NCBI GenBank assembly: GCA_031271375.1
Contig: JAISVU010000191.1
Location: 1 to 16,740, forward strand
Source of the DNA: Clostridiales bacterium
GTDB lineage: Bacteria; Bacillota; Clostridia; Lachnospirales; WRAX01
Direction of reading: 5' to 3'
DNA length: 16,740 bases
Positions 6,327 through 13,007 of the stretch are shown one piece after another. The stretch's first letter is position 1. Every line of letters begins with the position of its first letter. The position numbers and the translations under genes are program-made. The notes beneath the pieces are model-generated. The model did not search any database, was not told the DNA's origin, and saw only the letters and a program-made list of their open reading frames with translations.

Positions 6327-7369
6327 AGCGTCTCCTCCAAATCTTTGCCGTTAAGGTGCTTTACAAACGCCTGGAGCAGGCGCCCCGTGGCCTTTAAATC
6401 CTTCACGCTGATAGTCTCAACCGAAGTGTGCATGTATTTAAGCGGCAGCGCGAGAAGCCCCGAAGCGATACCGCTGCGGGACACCTGTACCACCCTCGCG
6501 TCCGTACCGGTGTTGCCCGTATAAACCTCCAGCTGGAAGGGTATCCCCTCTTCCTTCGCCGCTTCCTTGAACATATCCGCCACTTTGGGGTGGATGTTCG
6601 GCCCGTACTCTATCACGGGCCCTTTATTGAACTCGGTGCACTGGCTGGGCTTTAGCTCGGGCGTCTTGGCGAACCCGACGTCCAGGGCCACGCCGATGTC
6701 CGGCTCGATATTATAGGTTGAAACGATGGCGCCCATAGAACCCACTTCCTCCTGGGTCGTCGCTACGAAGTACACGTCGGCGTCATGGTTATAATCCTTC
6801 AAGAGCTTAGCGCATTCGTACATGGCCGCCACACAAGCCCGGTCATCCAGCGCCTTGCCCGACACCGCCTCGTTCTTGAGCTCGATCATCTTGCGCTTGA
6901 TCGTAATAATGTCCCCGGTGCGCACCAGCTCCTTCAGCTTTTCCTCCGAATAACCGGTGTCGATAAGCATATCGCTCATCTTGACGGATTTCTCGGCGTC
7001 GCCGGGTTCTTGCAGATGCGGCGGCTTTATCCCGATCACGCCAAAGACCTTTTCACCGCTGTAGCCGTGGATGACGACTTCTTGGCACAGGAGCGTCCGC
7101 TGGTCGTAGCCGCCGATCTGGTGGAAGCGCACGAACCCGTTCTTGTCCAAGCCAAGAACCACAAGGCCGATCTCGTCCATGTGCGAGAAAAAGGCCACCT
7201 TAGCCTTGCCCTTTCCCTTCTTGACCGCTACAACATTGCCCAGTCTGTCGATGGATACCTCGTCGCAGTATTCCGCGAAAGCGTCTTTAATGATCCCCGC
7301 GGCCTCCGATTCGTACCCCGACACGCCCGACGCGTCGCAAATCGACATTACAAATTTCTTTGTGTCCAA
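6317..7369 (-). CDS. M42-family metallo-aminopeptidase (first of the array), TTG start
   Basis: A 350-aa enzyme with FSHMDEIG (His63, Asp65), KALDDRA (Asp175-176), TQEEVGSMG (Glu207-208), LDVGFA (Asp230) and KYMHTS (His314). The GGGTDAG segment of its neighbours is altered to GNTGTDAR here. The start is taken as the TTG at 7369, seven bases after a strong AGGAGG that lies between the degV stop and this codon. A longer frame back to another TTG at 7399 would overlap degV and lacks its own site. The first ATG (7348) has no site either. It is the longest of the three copies, and its Glu/Asp ligands are complete. Confidence 0.92.
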   Translation of the reverse strand: MDTKKFVMSICDASGVSGYESEAAGIIKDAFAEYCDEVSIDRLGNVVAVKKGKGKAKVAFFSHMDEIGLVVLGLDKNGFVRFHQIGGYDQRTLLCQEVVIHGYSGEKVFGVIGIKPPHLQEPGDAEKSVKMSDMLIDTGYSEEKLKELVRTGDIITIKRKMIELKNEAVSGKALDDRACVAAMYECAKLLKDYNHDADVYFVATTQEEVGSMGAIVSTYNIEPDIGVALDVGFAKTPELKPSQCTEFNKGPVIEYGPNIHPKVADMFKEAAKEEGIPFQLEVYTGNTGTDARVVQVSRSGIASGLLALPLKYMHTSVETISVKDLKATGRLLQAFVKHLNGKDLEETLCL

Positions 7370-7383
7370 TCCGTTACCTCCTT

Positions 7384-8256
7384 CTAGTACCTTTCGCAAT
7401 ACTTCTTATTTATCATGGCGGCGAAACCGGTGGGGCCTAAGTGAGCGCCAACAACGGGGCCGATTTCCCATTGGGTTATCTCGGGGCCGAACCCTGCTTC
7501 CCTCAGCTTGTCCGCGATGTCGGCCCTGGTTTCTATCTCGTCGGCGCAGAAAGCGGTGGCGGCGTACTGATCCATATTCCCGGCGGCGTCCTTAGCCAGA
7601 AGTTTTACGATCTCGTTCACCGCGTTTTTCTTGCCGCGCATCTTTGAGTGCGGCTGCAACTCCCCGTCGAAGAAGCTGATGATAGGCTTTATGTTCAGGA
7701 TGCTCCCTGCCAGAGCGCCGGCGCGGCCCAAGCGCCCGCCCTTGCGCAGATACTCCAGGCTGTCTACCGTGACGTAGATGAAGAATTTATCGCGCAGCGA
7801 GTCCACGGTATTGACCAGCGAATCAAACCCCATCCCGTCGTCAACCATGCGGCAGGCCTGATAAAGCAGATATCCGTGTATGACCGTGCAGCGTTTGGAA
7901 TCCATTATGACGATTTTACGGCCCGGGAACTCCTCGCGCAGATTGCGCTCCGCCATTACGCCGCTTTGATAAGACCCGCTGAACTTACTGGTTATCGTGA
8001 GGCAAAAAACATCGTGGCCCTCCTGTAAAGCGGGGCGCAGACGTTCTTCGTAGTTGGCGTAGGTCGGCTGCGAGGTCTTGGGATAGGCGTCGGTGGCCCG
8101 GCATTTCGCGTAAAACTCCTTTGGCGTCAAGTCGTAAAAATCAGTCACAAACCGTTCGTCGCCATATGATATCCCAAAGGGCACCACCCCGACGCCGTAC
8201 TTCTCAAATAACTCCCGGGGCATGTCCCCGTCAGAGTCGGTAAAAATCTTTATCAT
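7384..8256 (-). CDS. DegV family fatty-acid-binding protein
   Basis: A 290-aa cytoplasmic protein of usual DegV length. DegV proteins bind a fatty acid between two domains; some act as FakB, presenting fatty acids to the kinase FakA. Visible motifs are TDSDGDMP (6-13), TSQPT, ITSKFSGSYQS, KGGRLGRAGALAGSILNIKPI and GPVVGAHLGPT. No fakA-like gene is in the window. The ATG at 8256 follows GAGGAG. It is the first gene of a leftward operon with three M42 peptidases, 14 bp ahead of the first. Its leader of about 185 nt holds the structured elements at 8288-8435. The link between lipid binding and peptidases is not obvious and may be simple co-expression. Confidence 0.93.
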   Translation of the reverse strand: MIKIFTDSDGDMPRELFEKYGVGVVPFGISYGDERFVTDFYDLTPKEFYAKCRATDAYPKTSQPTYANYEERLRPALQEGHDVFCLTITSKFSGSYQSGVMAERNLREEFPGRKIVIMDSKRCTVIHGYLLYQACRMVDDGMGFDSLVNTVDSLRDKFFIYVTVDSLEYLRKGGRLGRAGALAGSILNIKPIISFFDGELQPHSKMRGKKNAVNEIVKLLAKDAAGNMDQYAATAFCADEIETRADIADKLREAGFGPEITQWEIGPVVGAHLGPTGFAAMINKKYCERY

Positions 8257-8287
8257 GCGCTCCTCCTCGGTTTTGAAAGATATACTC

Positions 8288-8366
8288 CTTCTCGCCTAAA
8301 AGTTTCACTTCGTGAAACTCGAAGCCTTCGGCTTCGCAAGGCATAAATGCCTTGTATAGGCGGAAG
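8288..8366 (-). other. Predicted four-way-junction (cloverleaf) RNA in the degV leader
   Basis: A closing stem pairs CTTC-CGCCTA (8288-8291, 8293-8298; T8292 bulged) with TAGGCG-GAAG (8357-8366). It encloses three back-to-back perfect hairpins: 8301-8319 (8 bp, 3-nt loop), 8320-8336 (7 bp, 3-nt loop) and 8337-8354 (7 bp, 4-nt loop). There are no unpaired bases between the hairpins. In the minus-strand RNA the loops are UUUA, GAA and GAA. The element ends 31 nt before the degV start. It could be a leader RNA or a mobile repeat, since DNA of this shape folds on either strand. Pairing was read by eye. Confidence 0.6.
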
Positions 8367-8377
8367 TCGTAAGGGGG

Positions 8378-8435
8378 GCTTGAGCTAGTAAAAGCCTCTA
8401 GTGCGCACGCGCACTGAGTCTTTTATTGCTCAAGC
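8378..8435. other. Nested 58-nt hairpin in the degV leader
   Basis: GCTTGAG/CTCAAGC (8378-8384, 8429-8435) encloses TAAAAG/CTTTTA (8389-8394, 8420-8425), then CTC/GAG, then AGTGCGC/GCGCACT (8400-8406, 8409-8415) around an AC loop. That gives about 23 base pairs in four helices with small internal loops. No T-run follows on the plus strand. On the minus strand it sits just after the predicted transcription start. Confidence 0.6.
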
Positions 8436-8448
8436 AGTATATAAGTAT

Positions 8449-8477
8449 ATTGTACCTGTATTTTAGGTAAAAGTCTA
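8449..8477 (-). promoter_or_regulatory. Predicted promoter of the degV-M42 operon
   Basis: On the minus strand, TAGACT (8477-8472) lies 17 bp from TACAAT (8454-8449). The -35 is 4/6 and the -10 is 5/6 of consensus. It would give a leader of about 185 nt containing both structured elements. Confidence 0.45.
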
Positions 8478-8486
8478 TAGACTTTT
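8469..8486. promoter_or_regulatory. 18-bp perfect palindrome, candidate operator
   Basis: AAAAGTCTATAGACTTTT is fully self-complementary, centred between 8477 and 8478. It covers both predicted divergent -35 boxes, so a dimeric regulator here could control cls and the degV operon together. Confidence 0.5.
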
Positions 8487-8505
8487 TCAACATTGGCGTT
8501 ATAAT
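8478..8505 (+). promoter_or_regulatory. Predicted promoter of the cardiolipin synthase gene
   Basis: TAGACT (8478-8483) and a perfect TATAAT (8500-8505) are 16 bp apart. A start near 8512 leaves a leader of about 16 nt holding GGAGGAG. Confidence 0.65.
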
Positions 8506-8527
8506 ATATATTGTGTGGAGGAGAAAC

Positions 8528-9973
8528 ATGCCGTCTAACATTGAGTTCCCTGAGTTATTTACCTATCTGACCGCTATCATCTACGCCGCTAATATAATAA
8601 TCGGCTTTTTTGCGGTATTTTTTGACAGGCGCAGCCCTTCTGTCACCTGGGCCTGGCTGATGGTTATCGCGCTTATCCCTTATGTGGGTTTTCTCATATA
8701 TCTGATGTTCGGTTTCGAAAGCCGCAAGCACGCCGCTTTTATGAAAAAAAGCAAACAGGACGAGCAAATAATCAAGGACGCTTCCGCTTTCTGGAAGCAT
8801 AAACCCCTGGATCAGGCTCCGACATCCCTGCGGGACGACGATCTTGTCAAGCTCATCCATACCTTAGGCGGCCACGGCCTCACGACAAATAACGCCCTCG
8901 TCATCTACCACGAGGGGAACACCAAGTATGAGCAGCTCTTGAAGGATATTAAAAACGCCAAAGTCTTTATACATATGCAGTATTATATAATGAAAAACGG
9001 GGAGCTGGGCAGGGCCGTGCTGACGGCCCTGGCGGAGAAGGCAAGAGAGGGCGTCGAGGTTAAGGTGTCCGTTGACGCTATGGGGAGCCTGCCGCTGACG
9101 AAGCGTTTCTTTAAGCCGCTGATAAACGCCGGCGGCGAGGTTATCATGTTCAGGTCGCCGATACTCGTAAGGCTCAATTACCATAACCACCGTAAAATCT
9201 GCATAATAGACGGGATTATCGGGTACACCGGGGGCCTTAATATCGGCGACGAGTACCTGGGCAAAGCGAAACGCTTCGGCTTCTGGCGCGACACGCATAT
9301 CCGTATCACCGGCGATGCCGTGAAAGACTTGGAAATCCGCTTTATCTGCGACTGGAACTGCTGCGCGAAAAAGAAGATTACGGATTTCCAAACGCATCTG
9401 CCAAGTTTAAACGTCAAGAGGGATGGCATACCCATCCAGATTGTTTCCAGCGGCCCGGATACCCGCTGGCCCAGCATCCTTTACAGCTATAACAAAATGG
9501 TTACGGAGGCCAATAAGAGCATCTATATAGAAACGCCCTATTTCATCCCCGACGACAATCTGCTGGGCTCCCTAAGGGTTGCGGCCCTCTCCGGCATTGA
9601 CGTGCGCATCGTGATACCTGCGAACCCAGACCATGTGCTGGTATACTGGGCGAGCCTCTCCTACCTGGGAGACCTTCTAAAGGCAGGGGCAAGATGCTAT
9701 AAGTACGAGAACGGATTTATTCATTCTAAATTAATGATACAGGACGGCATGGTCTCCTCTGTCGGCACCGCGAACATGGACATCCGCAGCCTTAAACTCA
9801 ATTTTGAGGTCAACGCCGTTATCTATGACGCGGACGCCGCCGCGGCTTTGGAGGTGCAGTTCTTCCGGGATTTGGAAAAGTGTACGGAAATTACCACCGA
9901 GTGGTATTTGCAGCGGTCTCCGCTGATTAAAGTCAAAGAATCCATCGGGCGTCTGCTGTCGCCGCTTTTATAA
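8528..9973 (+). CDS. cls: Cardiolipin synthase (phospholipase D superfamily)
   Basis: A membrane enzyme (481 aa) that makes cardiolipin, typically from two phosphatidylglycerol molecules. Two N-terminal membrane segments (about 13-32 and 42-61, the second ending LIPYVGFLIYLMFG) precede the catalytic domain. Both HKD motifs are intact: HRKICIID with His221, Lys223 and Asp228, and HSKLMIQD with His399, Lys401 and Asp406. Each is followed by the expected glycine/asparagine segment (GGLNIGDEY, GTANMDIRS). Length matches bacterial Cls (about 480-510). The start is the ATG at 8528, four bases after GGAGGAG. A GTG at 8513 in the same frame sits almost at the predicted transcription start and lacks a site. 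It appears monocistronic, because a new promoter begins right after its stop. Confidence 0.95.
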   Translation: MPSNIEFPELFTYLTAIIYAANIIIGFFAVFFDRRSPSVTWAWLMVIALIPYVGFLIYLMFGFESRKHAAFMKKSKQDEQIIKDASAFWKHKPLDQAPTSLRDDDLVKLIHTLGGHGLTTNNALVIYHEGNTKYEQLLKDIKNAKVFIHMQYYIMKNGELGRAVLTALAEKAREGVEVKVSVDAMGSLPLTKRFFKPLINAGGEVIMFRSPILVRLNYHNHRKICIIDGIIGYTGGLNIGDEYLGKAKRFGFWRDTHIRITGDAVKDLEIRFICDWNCCAKKKITDFQTHLPSLNVKRDGIPIQIVSSGPDTRWPSILYSYNKMVTEANKSIYIETPYFIPDDNLLGSLRVAALSGIDVRIVIPANPDHVLVYWASLSYLGDLLKAGARCYKYENGFIHSKLMIQDGMVSSVGTANMDIRSLKLNFEVNAVIYDADAAAALEVQFFRDLEKCTEITTEWYLQRSPLIKVKESIGRLLSPLL

Positions 9974-9975
9974 AA

Positions 9976-10031
9976 AATACTATTGACTATTAAACAGTAG
10001 TGTGCTATACTACTGTTTATTAAATAGTATT
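9976..10031 (+). promoter_or_regulatory. Promoter embedded in a large two-shell dyad (candidate PadR operator)
   Basis: TTGACT (9983-9988) and TATACT (10006-10011) are 17 bp apart. TAAACAGTAGT (9991-10001) is the exact reverse complement of 10009-10019. Outside it, AATACTATT (9976-9984) mirrors AATAGTATT (10023-10031). The promoter is therefore covered by repeated ACTATT/ACTACT-type half sites. The PadR-like protein encoded downstream is the natural candidate to bind here and repress its own operon. Confidence 0.75.
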
Positions 10032-10043
10032 GGAGGCATGACT

Positions 10044-10913
10044 ATGACAAGGCGGCTGTTCATAAAAAGGCTGCGGTTCGCGCTGCGCGGCGGATTCTCA
10101 AAAAACGAGAGCCGAGATGTTATCAGTGACTATGAGGGTTTCTTTGACCAGGGCTATTCAAACGGAGCCGGCGAGGACACCGTCTCGGCGGAACTGGGCG
10201 ACCCCGTATCAATCGCGCTGAGTATCGCCCGCGAAGCGGGCAAAGCCCCGCCGATAGGGGCGCTGCTGCTGAAATATCAGCATGTGACTTCACTGTTAAT
10301 CGGGGCCGCGCTCTTTGGCTTCGCGCTGCTGTTGTTCTACGCGGGTTTTTGGCTTACCTTTTGGATAGACGGTCTCACGCTGAATATCATTTGCTTACTC
10401 ATGGCTGACGCCGGGCTGCTCATTGCTCTGAGGCCCAGGCTGACCGCGCCGGACGCGAAGCGGGATACGCGTGGGTTGATAGCATCTAACGCCGTACTGC
10501 TTGCCCTATCCGTTTTTTGCTGCGTGTTTTTCAGCAACAAGGCAAGCATCGACCTCGCCGTATGGTTTGTCGACCGTTACCCGGATCCTTTCTTTCTTGG
10601 CATATTCATAAACGGCGTTTCGCAGATTCGCCTGCTCTGCGTACTGACGGCGGCGGGTATAGGGCTGCACGCCGTAATCGCGGCATGGCGCGGAAAGGCC
10701 GAAAGAATCCTGACCGCGCTGCACGCGCTGGGATTCTGCGCATATCTTGAAGTGGTTGCGAATATGTGGAGAACACTGGATATTCCCGAGAATTATTACA
10801 GGTTTTTGGCGTTGAATACCGTAGTTTATGTTGTCGGAGCCGCATTGGCGGCCCTGGTGCTTATCCGCTTGGTCTATAAAAAGGAGGCGCGCGCAAATGA
10901 CAATGCCCGCTGA
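10044..10913 (+). CDS. DUF1700/HAAS-type membrane protein, partner of a PadR regulator
   Basis: A 289-aa protein. Residues 1-70 form a soluble helical domain with the HAAS/DUF1700 pattern (LRFALRGGFSKNESRDVISD, then DYEGFFDQGYSNGAGEDTVSAELGDP). About six membrane segments follow (roughly 82-105, 110-130, 146-163, 185-214, 225-242 and 257-277). Proteins of this kind are commonly encoded next to PadR regulators; their molecular role is not well defined. The start is the ATG at 10044, seven bases after GGAGG. The ATG at 10038 is only one base from the site, and an upstream GTG lies inside the promoter. The 3' end overlaps the PadR gene by 17 bp. The gene order here is membrane protein first, regulator second. 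Confidence 0.8.
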   Translation: MTRRLFIKRLRFALRGGFSKNESRDVISDYEGFFDQGYSNGAGEDTVSAELGDPVSIALSIAREAGKAPPIGALLLKYQHVTSLLIGAALFGFALLLFYAGFWLTFWIDGLTLNIICLLMADAGLLIALRPRLTAPDAKRDTRGLIASNAVLLALSVFCCVFFSNKASIDLAVWFVDRYPDPFFLGIFINGVSQIRLLCVLTAAGIGLHAVIAAWRGKAERILTALHALGFCAYLEVVANMWRTLDIPENYYRFLALNTVVYVVGAALAALVLIRLVYKKEARANDNAR

Positions 10914-11256
10914 ACGCCCCGACGCCTCCGACGCCCAGCTAAAAAAGGGCGTTTTGGAAATGTGCGTGCTTAACATGATACGCGCCGAGCCCACCTATGG
11001 CTATGACGTGATGAAGAATATAAAGCTCTACTTCCCCGAGGTGAACGAAAGCACCGTGTATGTTATCTTGCGGCGGCTCCACGGCGATGGCGGCGCGGAG
11101 GTCACGGTTAAGGACGGCAGCGGCGGCCCTCCGCGTAAGTATTACAAGATAACGGAAGCGGGGCTTAGGCAGCTCGCGTCACATATCGCTTCATGGCGCA
11201 GGGTGAACGAAGCATTAGAGAAGATGGGGATCAATCAGGATGTAAGCGACATATGA
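10897..11256 (+). CDS. PadR-family transcriptional regulator
   Basis: A 119-aa winged-helix repressor. The core QLKKGVLEMCVLNMI, PTYGYDVMKNI, ESTVYVILRRLHGDG and GGPPRKYYKITEAG is the standard PadR helix-turn-helix and wing, followed by a C-terminal dimerisation helix (about 93-113). The start is the ATG at 10897, nine bases after AAGGAGG, inside the upstream gene; a second ATG at 10903 is possible. It is co-transcribed with the HAAS-type protein and probably autoregulates through the dyad at 9976-10031. Some PadR proteins (LmrR) control multidrug ABC exporters, and such an exporter lies next door in convergent orientation, so a regulatory link is plausible but not shown. The last 22 bp overlap the 3' end of that exporter gene. 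Confidence 0.92.
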   Translation: MTMPAERPDASDAQLKKGVLEMCVLNMIRAEPTYGYDVMKNIKLYFPEVNESTVYVILRRLHGDGGAEVTVKDGSGGPPRKYYKITEAGLRQLASHIASWRRVNEALEKMGINQDVSDI

Positions 11257-13007
11257 TAGAGCTTGCTGTATATACCGTCCAGTGCCAGTAGGCTGTCATG
11301 GTTTCCCCGCTCAAGGATTTCGCCTTTGTCCATCACAAATATGATGTCGGAGTTTACAATCGTCGATATCCGGTGCGCGATGACGATCAGCGTCTTTCCG
11401 GCGGCATAGGCCTCAAGACCTGATTGCAGCGCCTTTTCCGTGTCTGAGTCTATGCTTGCGGTGGCCTCGTCCAGGATAAGGAGCCCGGGCTTCGCCGCTA
11501 CGGCCCTGGCGAAGGATATCAGCTGGCGCTGGCCCAGCGAAAAGTCCGAGCCCCGCTCGGCCACCCCGTGCATATACCCCCCGGGGAATGACAGTATCAT
11601 ATCATGGCAGTTGGCGGTTTTCGCGGCTTCTTCTATGTCCTTGTTCTTTATACCAGTGTTGTTAAGCCGTATGTTATAGCGGATATCGCCGTTGAACAGG
11701 AACACGTCCTGCATTACGACGGCGATATTCCGTCTAAGGCTATGGAGGTTAATCTCTGACGAATCTATTCCATCAATGAGTATTTTGCCCTTTTGAATAG
11801 TATAAAACCGGGATATGAGGCTCATAACGGTCGTCTTTCCGCAGCCCGTTGCCCCGATAAATGCGGCGCTGGAGCCGGGTTCTATCTTGAAGCTCACGTC
11901 TTTCAGAACCCAATTATCCTCGGAATAAGCGAACCATACGTTTTGAAACTCGACGGAGCCCTTGAACTCGGTAAGCTCCCTGCCCGCCCTTAAATCCTCC
12001 ACATCCTCTTTATTATCCATAATATCGAATATCCTATCGGCGGATATAAGGGCGGATTGGGCCGTCGTAAGCTGCTCCGCCAGCATGGAAATAGGCTGGA
12101 AGAGCTGCCTTACATAGTCGGTAAAGGCGTATAAAACCCCGAGCTTGAGCGTTTCCTCCAAGACATTATCCGCGAAAAGGAATATCAAAACGGCTATCAT
12201 AAGATTGGACACAAGCGTGATAACCGGAGCGGAAAGGCCGTGCAGCGTTATTTCCATCAGGCCGAGGCGGTAATAACGCTTGTTCATCCCCTCGAAGTCG
12301 TCGAATTTCTTTTGCTCCATATTGAATATCTGCACGATCCTCATGCCTATTATATGCTCCGCGAGGTAGCCGTTAATCCTGGAAAGGAGCGCCTTTATCT
12401 TGATGAAGTTCCGCCTTGCCAGCACCCTGTAAACGAATGTGAGCAGCGCCACCACCGGCACCGAGCCCAGGCACCACAGCGCAAGCCGCGTGTCCAGCAT
12501 AAACATCGTTATCAGCATACCTATCACCAGCACAAATTCGCGAATTACTGTTATAAATATGTCGTTATACAGATCCGCCAGAGCCTCAACGTCGTTGATA
12601 ATCCTGGTCAGTATCCTGCCGGAAGAGTTATTGTCGAAGAAGCGCATACCCATCGTTTGGATGTGGCTGAATAAATCCGTGCGTATCCTGTGGAGTATCT
12701 GCTGCCCCAGATATCGCAGCGCCTGCGTTTGGGCGTATTCGGCCCCTCCCGATACGGCGGCCAGCGCAAAATACGCGGCTCCCCAGAAAATAAATATGTC
12801 TAAATCAAAATTGCCCACGTTTAAATAATCATCGATTATGACAGCAAGCACCAGGGGCTGGACGATTAGCGCGGCGTTCACAAGAAGAGCGAGGAACAGC
12901 GAAAGACATGTCATTTTCGGGTTTATCCCGAAATAACGGATGAGACGCAGGGTTGTGCCTCTGTGCCTTTTGCGGCTGTATTCGCTCATGCGCTCCTGTT
13001 GATCCAT
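11235..13007 (-). CDS. Heterodimeric ABC exporter subunit with intact catalytic Glu (BmrD-like)
   Basis: A membrane-domain/ATPase half-transporter of 590 aa. The six-helix domain spans about 35-310. The ATPase has Walker A GATGCGKTT (385-393), Q-loop VMQDVFLF, a deviating signature FSLGQRQ (489-495), Walker B LLILDEA with Glu514, and the H-loop His545 (IAHRIS). The normal Walker B Glu with an altered signature is what the BmrD/YheH half of BmrCD-type exporters shows. Its ATG abuts the stop of the partner gene (TAAATG), so the two are translationally coupled. The likely role is efflux of drugs or lipids from the membrane; the substrate is unknown. Confidence 0.92.
   Translation of the reverse strand: MDQQERMSEYSRKRHRGTTLRLIRYFGINPKMTCLSLFLALLVNAALIVQPLVLAVIIDDYLNVGNFDLDIFIFWGAAYFALAAVSGGAEYAQTQALRYLGQQILHRIRTDLFSHIQTMGMRFFDNNSSGRILTRIINDVEALADLYNDIFITVIREFVLVIGMLITMFMLDTRLALWCLGSVPVVALLTFVYRVLARRNFIKIKALLSRINGYLAEHIIGMRIVQIFNMEQKKFDDFEGMNKRYYRLGLMEITLHGLSAPVITLVSNLMIAVLIFLFADNVLEETLKLGVLYAFTDYVRQLFQPISMLAEQLTTAQSALISADRIFDIMDNKEDVEDLRAGRELTEFKGSVEFQNVWFAYSEDNWVLKDVSFKIEPGSSAAFIGATGCGKTTVMSLISRFYTIQKGKILIDGIDSSEINLHSLRRNIAVVMQDVFLFNGDIRYNIRLNNTGIKNKDIEEAAKTANCHDMILSFPGGYMHGVAERGSDFSLGQRQLISFARAVAAKPGLLILDEATASIDSDTEKALQSGLEAYAAGKTLIVIAHRISTIVNSDIIFVMDKGEILERGNHDSLLALDGIYSKLYHMSLTS

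Noticed and set aside
5316..6524. Rightward 402-codon frame opposite the M42 genes
   Set aside because: It is antisense to two overlapping peptidase genes with full catalytic motifs. Its translation shows no family signature, and long antisense frames are common in DNA of this composition.
7367..7399. Longer TTG start for the first M42 gene at 7399
   Set aside because: It overlaps degV and has no ribosome binding site, while the TTG at 7369 is ideally spaced from AGGAGG.
8288..8366. tRNA gene
   Set aside because: The shape is cloverleaf-like and the size similar, but there is no T-arm consensus, no seven-base anticodon loop and no CCA-proximal pattern. The loops are only 3-4 nt.
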